Origin: Ancylobacter polymorphus
GTDB lineage: Bacteria; Pseudomonadota; Alphaproteobacteria; Rhizobiales; Xanthobacteraceae
Assembly (NCBI RefSeq): GCF_030813495.1
Contig: NZ_JAUSUI010000003.1
Location: 434,001-498,000 of the forward strand
DNA length: 64,000 nt
Direction of reading: 5' to 3'
The first letter of the stretch is position 1, and each line of letters starts with the position of its first letter. Positions 1 to 10,978 of this stretch are shown here, piece by piece. The translations under genes and the position numbers were made by a program. Under the pieces are notes generated by a model that saw only the letters and a list, made by a program, of their open reading frames with translations, was not told the origin of the DNA and made no database searches.

Positions 1-809
1 TGCGCCGACAGCAGCGCCATGCCGCGCAGCGCGAACGGGCCGAAGCCGCGTTCGGTCGGCGCATCCATGCCAAGCCAGGCCAGCGCCTCACGCAGCTCTC
101 CGGCGCCGACCTTGAGATCGCCCGACACCACCGGCCCGCCCGCCAGCCGGGCACCGCCGGTGAAACTGGCCGTGGCCAGCGGCGCGGCGAGCGACAGGGA
201 GAGCCCGCCGACCTCGCCCGCCGCCAGCGCGCGCAGATTGCTGAGCTTGCCGTCGATCGCCACCCGCTCGCCACGCCAGACAGCGGTGCCGGCCACCGTG
301 ACATTCGCCCCGCCGCGCCAGCCAATGGCGAGGTTCGCGTCGGGAACCAGCATTTCCGTGCCGTCGCCACGGGCGAGGGCGACGCTGCCATTGGTGACAA
401 CGAGATCACCGCGCGAATCGGCGCTGCCCAGCGAGGCAATGAAGCCGCCAAGCGCCGTCAGCCCGTCGCCGGGATCGGCGAGAACCAGCCGGGCCTCGGG
501 GAGTTCGATGGAATCGGCCCGGACATGGCCGGCGAGCAGAGGCAGCAGGTCCAGCACCACCCGCACGGAGGGGGCTTCGAGCCGGGCGCGCGGGTCCTCA
601 AGGCTCACCCCGTCAAGGGTGAAGGCAGGCCGGGGCAGGACGGTGAAGGAAACCGGGCCATCGATTCGTGGCTCGACGCCGGTGGCGGCGGCGATCATCG
701 CTCCCGCCTGCGCCCGCAGCGTTTCCTCGGAGGCGAGCTTGGGCGCAAGCGCTCCCGCCACCATCGCCAGTGCCACTGGCACGAGGAGGAATGGAATGTA
801 TTTCTTCAT
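1..809 (-). CDS. AsmA family protein, N-terminal part (cut by window edge)
   Basis: The reverse strand reads from an ATG at 809 without a stop to base 1, about 269 residues, so the C-terminus lies outside the window. The protein opens with one N-terminal hydrophobic segment (MKKYIPFLLVPVALAMVAGA) and continues with the alternating polar/apolar beta-rich pattern of AsmA proteins, including an early SFTVLPRPAFTLDGVSLEDP stretch typical of their N-terminal domain. AsmA-like proteins are inner-membrane-anchored periplasmic proteins linked to envelope lipid transport. It is divergent from the acetoacetyl-CoA synthetase gene, with 224 bp between the starts. Assignment to the family rests on pattern recognition. 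Confidence 0.75.
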   Translation of the reverse strand, partial: MKKYIPFLLVPVALAMVAGALAPKLASEETLRAQAGAMIAAATGVEPRIDGPVSFTVLPRPAFTLDGVSLEDPRARLEAPSVRVVLDLLPLLAGHVRADSIELPEARLVLADPGDGLTALGGFIASLGSADSRGDLVVTNGSVALARGDGTEMLVPDANLAIGWRGGANVTVAGTAVWRGERVAIDGKLSNLRALAAGEVGGLSLSLAAPLATASFTGGARLAGGPVVSGDLKVGAGELREALAWLGMDAPTERGFGPFALRGMALLSA

Positions 810-1033
810 TGCGTCGTCAGGCTCCACGCCCTCGCTACCCCATCGCAGCCAGGCCGCGCAAGCAAGAGCGGCGCTCGGAGAGGTACGGATCGCGCGCAGT
901 TGGCGTACCGAAAGTTGCCGCACCATGTTGGCGCTCTGTGTCTGTTTGATGGCCTGACAGGCGGCGTGGCCGGCGCTATGAGTGTTGCAGTGCAAAACGC
1001 CGACGCAACGGCGCCTGAAACGGGAGGAAGGCC

Positions 1034-3031
<1,998 letters not shown>

Positions 3032-3078
3032 GCCGGTATCAATGCGGCTCCCGGGGCGCGGCCCCGAGGGCGTACCCG

Positions 3079-3702
3079 TCAGATCGCCGGCAGGTCCAGC
3101 CACTTGGCCGCGGCGCTGAGGATGAGGTCCACCGCCAGCGCAGCGAGGATCATGCCCATCACCCGGCTGATGATGGAGGCGCCGCCACGGCCGATGATGT
3201 TCACCAGCCGCCCCGCCGCCAGCATGATGGCGAGCGTCACCAGCAGCACCAGGCTGAAGGTGGCGATGGTCATCATCCGGTCGGGAAAGTCGTGCCGCGC
3301 ATTGTCGGAAAGCACCACGGCGGCCAGCATCGCGCCGGGGCTGGCGATGGAGGGGATCGCCAGGGGATAGATGGCGATTTCCATCGGGTTCATCTCGGCC
3401 GGCGTGTGCGGGTCGGCGTGGCTCTTGCCGTGGATCATGGTGAGGGCGAAGAGGAACAGCACGATGCCGCCGGCGATCTGGAAGGAGTCGATCGACACAT
3501 CCATCGCCCGCAGCAGCCAGCTACCCGCCATGGCGAAGAACACCAGCACGCCGAAGGAGATGATCACCGAGAGCACCGCCGCCTTGTTGCGATCGGCGGC
3601 GGAGAAGCCGGTGGTGACGGCGAGGAAAACGGGCAGCGTGCCCAGCGGATCGATCACCACCCACAGGGTGACGAATTCCTGAATGCGTTCCGCCCAATTC
3701 AT
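3079..3702 (-). CDS. MarC family integral membrane protein
   Basis: The protein has 207 residues and about six membrane segments, starting MNWAERIQEFVTLWVVIDPLG. The early VIDPLGTLPVFLAVT motif and the later NPMEIAIYPLAIPSIASPGA motif are characteristic of the MarC/UPF0056 family. The family is widespread in the inner membrane and its transported substrate is not settled. A longer open frame runs upstream to 4284, but that extension is antisense to rnhB and lacks family similarity, so I place the start at 3702. The gene is convergent with aacS. Confidence 0.88.
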   Translation of the reverse strand: MNWAERIQEFVTLWVVIDPLGTLPVFLAVTTGFSAADRNKAAVLSVIISFGVLVFFAMAGSWLLRAMDVSIDSFQIAGGIVLFLFALTMIHGKSHADPHTPAEMNPMEIAIYPLAIPSIASPGAMLAAVVLSDNARHDFPDRMMTIATFSLVLLVTLAIMLAAGRLVNIIGRGGASIISRVMGMILAALAVDLILSAAAKWLDLPAI

Positions 3703-3832
3703 GATCCGCCCACCCGTTCGCCTCTGCCTTATAGCGGTATCTTCGGCGGCGCCAAGTTGCATCGCGGCCGGGCCGTGGGCATGGTGCCGGCCGGCGCGCC
3801 GGCGCCGGCGAATCGTATGAGAGACCCTGCAC

Positions 3833-4468
3833 ATGGCGGAGCCGCGACAGAAACCGGACTTTTCGCGGGAGATGGACGCCCATCGCGCCGGCGAGGTGCC
3901 GGTGGCCGGTGTCGACGAAGTGGGGCGTGGCCCCTGGGCCGGGCCGGTGGTGGCCTGCGCGGTCGTGCTCGATCCCGCGCGGGTGCCGGTGGGCCTCGAC
4001 GATTCCAAGCGGCTGTCGGCGGGCCAGCGCGAGAAGCTGTTCGAGGAAATCTGCGCCACCGCCGATGTCTCGCTGGCTTTCGCGCCGCCGACGCGGATCG
4101 ACGGCCACAATATCCGCCAGGCGACGCTGTGGGCGCTGGCCCGCGCGGTGGCGGGCCTCGCCTGCACCCCGCGCCTCGTGCTGGTGGACGGCAACGACCT
4201 GCCGCCGGTGCCTTGCGCCGCGCGCACCATCATCGGCGGCGACGGGCTGGTGGCGTCCATCGCCGCCGCCTCCATCGTCGCCAAGGTGACGCGCGACCGG
4301 CTGATGGGGGCGCTCGGCGCCGCCCATCCCGGCTATGGCTTCGAGCGCCATATGGGCTATGGCACGCCCGAGCATCAGCAGGCTCTGGCGGCGCTCGGCG
4401 TGTGCCGCCACCACCGCACCTCGTTCGCGCCGATCCGCCTGCGCCTCGGCGAAACCCCGGCGGCCTGA
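3833..4468 (+). CDS. rnhB: Ribonuclease HII
   Basis: RNase HII cleaves the RNA strand of RNA-DNA hybrids and nicks at single misincorporated ribonucleotides. The 211-residue protein carries the type-2 signature [13 protein letters not shown] at 26-38 with acidic residues D28 and E29, a third acidic residue D119 in LVLVDGN, and the [15 protein letters not shown] segment. All key residues are present and the length is normal. It starts at an ATG 130 bp from the divergent marC start, with no strong Shine-Dalgarno sequence visible. Confidence 0.95.
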   Translation: MAEPRQKPDFSREMDAHRAGEVPVAGVDEVGRGPWAGPVVACAVVLDPARVPVGLDDSKRLSAGQREKLFEEICATADVSLAFAPPTRIDGHNIRQATLWALARAVAGLACTPRLVLVDGNDLPPVPCAARTIIGGDGLVASIAAASIVAKVTRDRLMGALGAAHPGYGFERHMGYGTPEHQQALAALGVCRHHRTSFAPIRLRLGETPAA

Positions 4469-4479
4469 GCCGCGAGGGA

Positions 4480-4557
4480 AGAGGCAGCGGGCAGGAGAGG
4501 CGGGCAACAGGCGGCGGGCAACAGGCAGGCGGCGGGCAACAGGCGGCGGGCCGGATC
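4480..4557. repeat. Short GC-rich tandem repeat downstream of rnhB
   Basis: The 109 bp gap between the convergent rnhB and cydB genes contains a degenerate tandem array of the word GGCGGGCAACAG, about four copies, some separated by an extra AGGC. No ORF or clean hairpin is associated with it. It looks like simple replication-slippage sequence. Confidence 0.6.
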
Positions 4558-4577
4558 AGCCGCCCGCCGCGCGTGCT

Positions 4578-5603
4578 TTAGTGGTAGCCCTCGCCCTCGC
4601 GCACCTTGCCGCGGAACAGCCAGTAGACGAAGGCGATGTAGCCAAGGATCACCGGCAGCATGAAGATGGTGCCGATGAGCATGAACACCTGGCTCGCCGG
4701 GGCGGCGGCGGTTTCCCACACGGTGAGCGAGGGCGGCACCAGATAGGGGAAGATCGACACGCCGATGCCGACATAGCCGAGCAGGAACAGGCCGATGACG
4801 CCGAAGAAGGGCAGATTGTCATGGCCCTTCTCCAGCCAGCGCCACACCGCATAGGCCAGCACCAGCGTGAGCAGCGGCACCGGCGCGAGGTAGAACAGGT
4901 TCGGCGTGGTGAACCAGCGCTCGGCGATGCGCGGGAAGGCGATGGGCGTCCACAGGCTGACAATGCCCATGAAGACGAGCACCGCCGGCAGCAGCAGCTT
5001 GGCCCGCGCCCGCGCACGGGCAGCGGCGGCGCCGTCGGTCTTCATGACCAGCCACACGCAGCCGATCAGCGCATAGCCGGCCACCACGCCGACGCCGCAC
5101 AGCAGGGCGAAGGGGGTGAGCCAGTCCAGCGGGCCGCCAGCGAAGGCGTTGTTCTCCACCTTGATGCCCTGAACGAAGCCGCCCAGCAGCACGCCCTGAA
5201 AGAAGGCGGCGAGCGTCGAGCCGCCGGCGAAGGCGATGTTCCACAGGAAGCGGCTGGTGTCCGCGACATGGCGGAACTCGAAGGCGACGCCGCGAAAAAC
5301 CAGCGCCAGCAGCATGAAGATGACCGGCAGATACAGCGCCGGCATGACGATGGAGTAGGCGAGGGGGAAGGCGACCAAAAGGCCGCCGCCGCCGAGGATG
5401 AGCCAGGTTTCGTTGCCGTCCCAGAACGGGGCGACGGAACTCATCATCTGATCCTTCTCGGTCTCGCTGGCCGCGAAGGGGAAGAGAATGCCCATGCCGA
5501 GGTCGAAACCGTCCAGCACCACATACATGGCGATGGCGACGGCCAGCAGCAGCGACCAGATGACGGGCAGATACCATTCCATGCCAAGGCCGGTCATGTT
5601 CAT
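4578..5603 (-). CDS. cydB: Cytochrome bd-type ubiquinol oxidase subunit II
   Basis: This is the second subunit of the cytochrome bd quinol oxidase, an inner-membrane terminal oxidase that reduces oxygen to water without proton pumping. The 341-residue polytopic protein begins with the family pattern WYLPVIWSLLLAVAIAMYVVLDGFDLG and retains the PFWDGNETWLILGGG motif near residue 55. The start ATG overlaps the cydA stop by four bases (ATGA), so the two are translationally coupled. An alternative start two codons downstream (MTGLGM) is possible. The adjacent subunit I indicates the cyanide-insensitive CIO sub-type. Confidence 0.95.
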   Translation of the reverse strand: MNMTGLGMEWYLPVIWSLLLAVAIAMYVVLDGFDLGMGILFPFAASETEKDQMMSSVAPFWDGNETWLILGGGGLLVAFPLAYSIVMPALYLPVIFMLLALVFRGVAFEFRHVADTSRFLWNIAFAGGSTLAAFFQGVLLGGFVQGIKVENNAFAGGPLDWLTPFALLCGVGVVAGYALIGCVWLVMKTDGAAAARARARAKLLLPAVLVFMGIVSLWTPIAFPRIAERWFTTPNLFYLAPVPLLTLVLAYAVWRWLEKGHDNLPFFGVIGLFLLGYVGIGVSIFPYLVPPSLTVWETAAAPASQVFMLIGTIFMLPVILGYIAFVYWLFRGKVREGEGYH

Positions 5604-7009
5604 TCCCCCGGATGGTTGATGGCGGCGCGCGTCGCCTTGTGCGCCGAGGCGAGCGGACGGCTCGGCACGCCTTCCGGCGGCTCGACGGCGGAACCCTGCG
5701 GGCCGCGGGCGATCAGGCGGTTGATGTAGTAGATGCCGCCGGAGAACACGATGCCGTAGACGAAGACGAACAGCGCCAGCGTGGTGGCCACCGCCCAGCC
5801 CTCGACCGGCGAGATCGCGTCCGCCGTCCGCAATATGCCATAGGCGACCCAGGGCTGGCGGCCGACCTCGGTGACGAACCAGCCGGACAGGATGGTGACG
5901 AAGCCGATGGGCCAGATGTGCTGCAGCGGGGCGAGATACCAGTCGGTTTCGAACAGCCGGTGCCGCCAGAGCAGGAACACGCCGAGCCAGCCGACGAGGA
6001 TCATGACGATGCCGAGCCCGACCATGACGCGGAAGGCGAAGAACGGCACGGCGACCGGCGGGCGCTCGTCGCGCGGGTATTCCTTCAGCCCCTTGAAGGT
6101 GTCGTCCCAGCTATGGGTGAGGATGAGGCTGCCCAGATGCGGGATGGCAATCTGGTAGTCGTTGCGCTCTTCCGCTTCATTGGGCCAGGCGAACAGCACC
6201 AGCGGCACGCCGCTGGCGCCGGGCTCGTTCTGCCAATGCGCCTCGATGGCGGCGATCTTGGCCGGCTGGTGCGCGAGCGTGTTCAGCCCGTGCGCGTCGC
6301 CGATGAAGGCCTGCAGCGGCGCGAGAATGGCGATGAGGCCGAGCGCCATGCGCATCATGGTGCGCCCGTCTTCCGGGTAGCGGCCGGAATAGACATAGCG
6401 CGCGCCCACCGCCAGCACCACGAAGGCGGTGGTGAGGTAGCAGGCCGTCACCATATGGGCGAGGCGGTAGGGGAAGCTCGGGTTGAAGATCACCGCCAGC
6501 CAGTCCACGGGATGGGCGACGCCGTCGATGATCTCGTGCCCGGCGGGGGTCTGCATCCAGCTATTGGCGGAGAGAATCCAGAAGGCGGAAAGCGTGGTGC
6601 CGACCGCGACCATGACGCAGGAGAACACGTGCAGGCCGCGCGGCACCCGGTTCCAGCCGAACAGCATGATGCCGAGGAAGGTCGCTTCCAGGAAGAAGGC
6701 GGTCAGCACCTCATAGCCGATGAGCGGGCCGATGACATTGCCGACCACACGGGAGAAATGGCTCCAATTCGTGCCGAACTGGTAGGACAGCACGATGCCG
6801 GACACCACGCCCATGGCGAAGGAGACGGCGAAGATCTTGGTGAAGAAGCGGGCGATGCGGTGATAGCGCTCATGCCCGGTGCCGATCCACAGCAGCTCCA
6901 GCGTCGCGATATAGGCGGCGAGGCCGATGGTGAAGCTGGGAAAGATGATGTGGAAGGAGACAGTGAAGGCGAACTGAATGCGCGCCAACATTGTGGGATC
7001 TAGTTCCAT
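5600..7009 (-). CDS. cydA: Cytochrome bd-type ubiquinol oxidase subunit I (short Q-loop, CIO type)
   Basis: Subunit I holds the three haems and the quinol site. The 469-residue protein has His20 (haem b595 ligand position) in FTVSFHIIFPSFTIG, His185 in RLAHMVTACY (haem b558), a downstream Met in FRVMVGLG, and the GRQPW motif. At 469 residues, against about 520 for Escherichia coli CydA, it fits the short Q-loop class often called CIO, many members of which are relatively cyanide-resistant. It is the first gene of cydAB. The operon has no cydX or cydDC beside it in the window. Confidence 0.95.
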   Translation of the reverse strand: MELDPTMLARIQFAFTVSFHIIFPSFTIGLAAYIATLELLWIGTGHERYHRIARFFTKIFAVSFAMGVVSGIVLSYQFGTNWSHFSRVVGNVIGPLIGYEVLTAFFLEATFLGIMLFGWNRVPRGLHVFSCVMVAVGTTLSAFWILSANSWMQTPAGHEIIDGVAHPVDWLAVIFNPSFPYRLAHMVTACYLTTAFVVLAVGARYVYSGRYPEDGRTMMRMALGLIAILAPLQAFIGDAHGLNTLAHQPAKIAAIEAHWQNEPGASGVPLVLFAWPNEAEERNDYQIAIPHLGSLILTHSWDDTFKGLKEYPRDERPPVAVPFFAFRVMVGLGIVMILVGWLGVFLLWRHRLFETDWYLAPLQHIWPIGFVTILSGWFVTEVGRQPWVAYGILRTADAISPVEGWAVATTLALFVFVYGIVFSGGIYYINRLIARGPQGSAVEPPEGVPSRPLASAHKATRAAINHPGE

Positions 7010-7147
7010 CGCTCACACTCCGCAGTCACCACCAGCGAGGGTGACGCCGGCAGGGTAAGCCGCCGGGCGCGTCAATGGAATGACTCAAATCAGCCGCACC
7101 ATGGTCAAATTGTCTGAGGTGCACGCCGGCGCTGGGGCGAAAGCCAG

Positions 7148-7250
7148 AGCACGTCCGGTGAAAGCCCGTTCACCGGACGTGCTCCAGCTTGTTGATTTGA
7201 CGCATTTTCTTCATGCGGACCGGAGCCCGCGTCGCTCGAAAATGCTCTAG
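7148..7250 (-). repeat. Dispersed repeat, family A, copy 1 (core plus perfect hairpin)
   Basis: On the minus strand the element begins CTAGAGCATTTTCGAGCGA, continues through a CCGGTCCGCATGAAGAAAATGCG core and ends in a perfect 16-bp hairpin (arms 7148-7163 and 7170-7185, six-base loop). A second copy with the same core but an unrelated hairpin lies at 32641-32742. The TAG stop codon of the uracil-DNA glycosylase gene (7247-7249) is formed by the CTAG at the edge of the element. It resembles REP-like intergenic repeats common in Hyphomicrobiales genomes. Confidence 0.75.
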
Positions 7251-8173
7251 GCGCCGTCGGGCTTTTCCGCCAGCTTCGCCTCGATGGCGAGCAGGTCGCG
7301 CCAGGCCATGCGCTTGCCGAGCGGCGTGCGCAGGAGATAGGCGGGGTGGAAGGTGGCCAGCGCGGGGATGACCCGGCGGCCGGTATCGTACGCCATCCAG
7401 CGCCCGCGCGCCTTGGTGATTCCGTCGCGTATGCCGAGCAGGGTCTGCGCCGAGGGGCCGCCGAGGCAGACGAGGATGTCCGGGTTCGCCAGTTCGATCT
7501 GCCGGCGGATGAAGGGCAGGCAGATGGCGGTTTCCTGCGGGGTCGGCGTGCGGTTGCCCGGCGGGCGCCAGGGCACGACATTGGCGATGTAAGCGCTCGT
7601 GCGGTCGATGCCGATCGCCGCCAGCATGCGGTCGAGCAGCTTGCCGGAGCGGCCGACAAAGGGCTTGCCCTCGATATCCTCCTCGCGCCCCGGCGCCTCA
7701 CCCACCAGCATCAGCCGCGCCGCCGGATTGCCATCGGCGAAGACGAGGCGGGTGGCGGTGTGCTTGAGCGGACAGCCGTCGAAGCTCTCCAGCAGCGCCC
7801 GCAGCGCGTCGAGGTCCGGGGCGGAGGCGGCGGCTTCGCGGGCCTCCAGCGCGGCGACATCCGGCGGCGGCGGGGCGGCGGGGCTGAGCAGGGCAGGGGC
7901 GGGCGCGACGGCGCGGCGCGCGGCCGGCTCGTCCGCCGGGGGGGATGCGGGCGCACGGGTCAGCGCCGGGCGCGAGGCGTCGCGTGCCGGGGCGGTGGAT
8001 GGGGCGGCGCGGCTCGCCTCGCTCTCGGCGAAGCGGTTCACCGGCTCTTCGCCCAGCGCGACATCGACTCCCGCCTCCAGATGGAAGGCGAGAATGTCGG
8101 CGAGGGCGTCGCGGTCGCCCGCCCAGTCGTCGCCGCTCCCGCTATCGCTAAGTGTCGAACTCATCAGGTGCAT
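7247..8173 (-). CDS. Uracil-DNA glycosylase, family 4 (iron-sulfur type)
   Basis: The enzyme excises uracil from DNA to start base-excision repair. The 308-residue protein has a Pro/Ala-rich, probably disordered N-terminal 125 residues and a C-terminal catalytic domain. The domain shows motif [10 protein letters not shown], the [16 protein letters not shown] block and motif B HPAYLLR. Cysteines in DGCPLK, AICLPFI and LVCLGG are placed as expected for the family-4 4Fe-4S cluster. The start may be the ATG at 8173 or the one three codons later (8164). It diverges from the ETF-QO gene with about 105 bp between them, and its stop codon abuts repeat family A. Confidence 0.92.
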   Translation of the reverse strand: MHLMSSTLSDSGSGDDWAGDRDALADILAFHLEAGVDVALGEEPVNRFAESEASRAAPSTAPARDASRPALTRAPASPPADEPAARRAVAPAPALLSPAAPPPPDVAALEAREAAASAPDLDALRALLESFDGCPLKHTATRLVFADGNPAARLMLVGEAPGREEDIEGKPFVGRSGKLLDRMLAAIGIDRTSAYIANVVPWRPPGNRTPTPQETAICLPFIRRQIELANPDILVCLGGPSAQTLLGIRDGITKARGRWMAYDTGRRVIPALATFHPAYLLRTPLGKRMAWRDLLAIEAKLAEKPDGA

Positions 8174-8278
8174 TCTATCCCGTCGGAGCGGTGATCCTAT
8201 CCGTCGCGGGGAGAGTTGTCAGGCCGGGGCAAGCGTGGAAGAAGTCCAATCAGCACCCGGCGGGAGCGGAGAGACGGA

Positions 8279-9937
8279 ATGAATGCGGCGGAACTGCCCG
8301 AACGCGAGGCGATGGAGTTCGACGTGGTGGTCGTCGGCGCGGGGCCGGCGGGGCTCGCGGCGGCGATCCGGCTCAAGCAGCTGGACGAAAATCTCTCGGT
8401 GGTGGTGGTCGAGAAGGGATCGGAGGTCGGCGCGCACATCCTCTCCGGCGCGGTGGTGGACCCTTCCGGGCTCGACATGCTGTTCCCGGACTGGCGCGCG
8501 GAGGCCGACGCGCCGCTGAAGACCCCGGTGACGGATGACCGCTTCTATTTCCTCGGCCCCGCCGGCTCGCTGCGCCTGCCCAATGCGCTGATGCCGCCGC
8601 TGATGAACAATCACGGCGCCTATATCGGCTCGCTCGGCAATGTCTGCCGCTGGCTCGCGGCCAAGGCGGAGGGGGTGGGCGTCGAGATCTATCCCGGCTT
8701 CGCCGCCGCCGAGGTGCTGTATGAGGACGGCGCGGTCGTCGGCATCGCCACCGGTGACATGGGGATCGGCCGCGACGGCGCGATCACCGACCGCTTCACC
8801 CGCGGCATGGAACTCAGGGCCAAATACACGCTGTTCGCGGAAGGCGCGCGCGGCCAGCTCTCCAAGCAGCTCATTGCCCGCTACGGCCTCGATGCCGGGC
8901 GCGAGCCGCAGAAATACGGCATCGGCCTCAAGGAATTGTGGACCGTGCCGGCGGACAGGCACCGGCCGGGGCTGGTGCAGCATTCCTTCGGCTGGCCGCT
9001 CGACAACGCCACCGGCGGCGGCTCCTTCCTCTACCATATGGAAGACCGGCAGGTGATGGTGGGCTTCGTCGTCCACCTCAACTACGCCAATCCCTGGCTC
9101 TCGCCCTTCGAGGAATTCCAGCGCTTCAAGACGCATCCGCTGGTGCGCGAGACGCTGGAGGGCGGCAAGCGGATTTCCTATGGCGCCCGCGCCATTACAG
9201 AGGGCGGCTACCAGTCGGTGCCGAAGCTGGTGTTCCCCGGCGGGGCGCTGATCGGCTGCGCCGCCGGCTTCGTCAATGTGCCGCGGATCAAGGGCAGCCA
9301 TAATGCGGTGCATTCCGGCATGCTCGCCGCCGCCGAGGTGGTGAAGGCGCTCGGTGAGGGGCGCCAGCATGACGAACTCGCGGGCTATGAGGCCGGCTGG
9401 CGCCAGTCCGCCATCGGGCGCGATCTGTGGAAGGTGCGCAACGCCAAGCCGCTGTGGTCGAAGCTCGGCACCGCCATCGGTATCGCGCTGGGCGGGGTCG
9501 ATATGTGGCTGAACACGCTGCTGGGCGTCTCGCCCTTCGGCACGCTGGCGCATGGCAAGCCGGATTCGGCGACGCTGGTGCCGGCCGCAAAGGCGAAGCG
9601 GATCGACTACCCCAAGCCGGATGGCGTCGTTTCCTTCGACCGGCTGTCCTCGGTGTTCCTGTCCAACACCAATCACGAGGAAGACCAGCCGATCCACCTC
9701 AAAGTCGCCGACATGACGGTGCAGAAAGCCTCGGAACACGATGTCTATGCCGGGCCGTCGGCGCGCTACTGCCCGGCGGGCGTCTATGAATGGGTGGAGG
9801 AGGGCGCGGGCCCGCGCTACGTGATCAACGCGCAGAACTGCGTCCACTGCAAGACCTGCGATATCAAGGACCCGAACCGCAACATCACCTGGGTGGCGCC
9901 GGAAGGCGGGGGCGGGCCGAACTATCCCAATATGTGA
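8279..9937 (+). CDS. Electron transfer flavoprotein-ubiquinone oxidoreductase
   Basis: ETF-QO is a membrane-associated FAD/4Fe-4S enzyme that passes electrons from acyl-CoA and other dehydrogenases, through ETF, to the ubiquinone pool. The 552-residue protein has the FAD-binding dinucleotide motif VVVVGAGPAGLAAAI at about 16-30 and the C-terminal cluster cysteines in YCPAGVYEW and NCVHCKTCDIKDP. The product length matches the family. I chose the ATG at 8279 (MNAAELPERE), which follows a GGAGCGGAGAG site; a longer frame from 8216 lacks support. The next gene follows after nine bases. Confidence 0.95.
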   Translation: MNAAELPEREAMEFDVVVVGAGPAGLAAAIRLKQLDENLSVVVVEKGSEVGAHILSGAVVDPSGLDMLFPDWRAEADAPLKTPVTDDRFYFLGPAGSLRLPNALMPPLMNNHGAYIGSLGNVCRWLAAKAEGVGVEIYPGFAAAEVLYEDGAVVGIATGDMGIGRDGAITDRFTRGMELRAKYTLFAEGARGQLSKQLIARYGLDAGREPQKYGIGLKELWTVPADRHRPGLVQHSFGWPLDNATGGGSFLYHMEDRQVMVGFVVHLNYANPWLSPFEEFQRFKTHPLVRETLEGGKRISYGARAITEGGYQSVPKLVFPGGALIGCAAGFVNVPRIKGSHNAVHSGMLAAAEVVKALGEGRQHDELAGYEAGWRQSAIGRDLWKVRNAKPLWSKLGTAIGIALGGVDMWLNTLLGVSPFGTLAHGKPDSATLVPAAKAKRIDYPKPDGVVSFDRLSSVFLSNTNHEEDQPIHLKVADMTVQKASEHDVYAGPSARYCPAGVYEWVEEGAGPRYVINAQNCVHCKTCDIKDPNRNITWVAPEGGGGPNYPNM

Positions 9938-9946
9938 GGAACGACG

Positions 9947-10978
9947 ATGCGGAGCCGTGTTCTCGCCGCCCTGGCGATCGGGGCCAGCCTGTTCATGGGG
10001 GGCGGCCTGCCGGCGCGGGCGCAGGAGAAGCCCGACTACGCCCCCTACCGGGAAGGGCTGTTCCTGCGCTACCTCAACGCCGAGTCGGGCGAGATCGACG
10101 GCGTGCCGCGCATCGGCCTCTCCTTCGGCGGGCGGCCGCTGCGGGCGGTGATCGATTCCGGTTCCACCGGCATCGTGGTGGCGGCCGAATTCGTCCCCGG
10201 CTTCGAGACCATGCCCTCGCTGGGGCCGGCCAAGCTCACCTATTCCAGCTCCGGCCGGGTGATGCTGGGCCAGTGGGTGGTGATGCCGGTCACGCTTTCC
10301 GGCCGCGAGGGGGCGAGCGTCACCACCGATCCGCTGCCGGTGCTCGTCGTCACCGAAGTGCAGTGCCTCGACTATGCCCGTGTCTGCCAGCCCACCACCT
10401 CGCCGCGCAACATCGCCATGGTCGGTGTCGGCTTCGCCCGCGAGGGCGACAGCCAGAGCCAGAGCACGCCGGACAAGAACCCGCTGCTGCATGTGACCGG
10501 CGGCGAGCGGCGGCAGGGCTATATTCTCTCGCCCGAGGGCGTGCATGTCGGGCTCACCGCCGCCAATACGCGCGGCGCCTTCCGCTATGTGAAGCTGGAG
10601 CGGCGGCCCGATGGCACGGACTGGGCGCCGCTGCCCGCCTGCATTTCGCTGAACGGCGCCACGCCGCCGGCCTGCGGCACGGTACTGGTCGATACCGGCG
10701 TGTCGGTGATGTACATGACGGTGCCGGAAGCGCAGGCGCAGGGGGCGCAAGGCACGCTGCCTCCGGGCACGCAGGTCGCCATCAGCATCGGCACGGAAGA
10801 GAGCGCCTTCCCGCTCTACAGCTTCAGCGCGGGGGATGGCGGGCCGGTGACGCCGAGCGCGATCCATCTGCGGGTGGCGGCGGACCGCACCTTCGTCAAC
10901 ACCAGCTACCACCTCTTGAACGGCTTCGACGTGCTGTTCGACGGCGAGGGCGGCTATGTCGGGTTTCGGCCGCGCTGA
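9947..10978 (+). CDS. Putative secreted two-lobed (pepsin-like) aspartic peptidase
   Basis: This 343-residue protein has a signal peptide ending ARA-QEK near residue 25. Two candidate aspartic-peptidase motifs lie about 180 residues apart: AVIDSGSTGIVV with Asp70 and VLVDTGVSVMYM with Asp249. Each is followed by a hydrophobic strand, as in the two lobes of pepsin-type (A1) enzymes; retropepsins have only one motif per chain. Bacterial A1 homologues are known but uncommon. The gene starts nine bases after the ETF-QO stop and is probably cotranscribed with it, although no functional link is evident. Whether it is catalytically active cannot be judged from sequence alone. Confidence 0.6.
   Translation: MRSRVLAALAIGASLFMGGGLPARAQEKPDYAPYREGLFLRYLNAESGEIDGVPRIGLSFGGRPLRAVIDSGSTGIVVAAEFVPGFETMPSLGPAKLTYSSSGRVMLGQWVVMPVTLSGREGASVTTDPLPVLVVTEVQCLDYARVCQPTTSPRNIAMVGVGFAREGDSQSQSTPDKNPLLHVTGGERRQGYILSPEGVHVGLTAANTRGAFRYVKLERRPDGTDWAPLPACISLNGATPPACGTVLVDTGVSVMYMTVPEAQAQGAQGTLPPGTQVAISIGTEESAFPLYSFSAGDGGPVTPSAIHLRVAADRTFVNTSYHLLNGFDVLFDGEGGYVGFRPR

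Noticed and set aside
4480-4557. Short GC repeat array as a CRISPR
   Set aside because: Units are about 12-16 bases with no unique spacers of normal length.
8219-10912. An 897-codon open frame on the minus strand
   Set aside because: It is antisense to ETF-QO and the aspartic-peptidase-like gene, both with clear motifs and ribosome sites.
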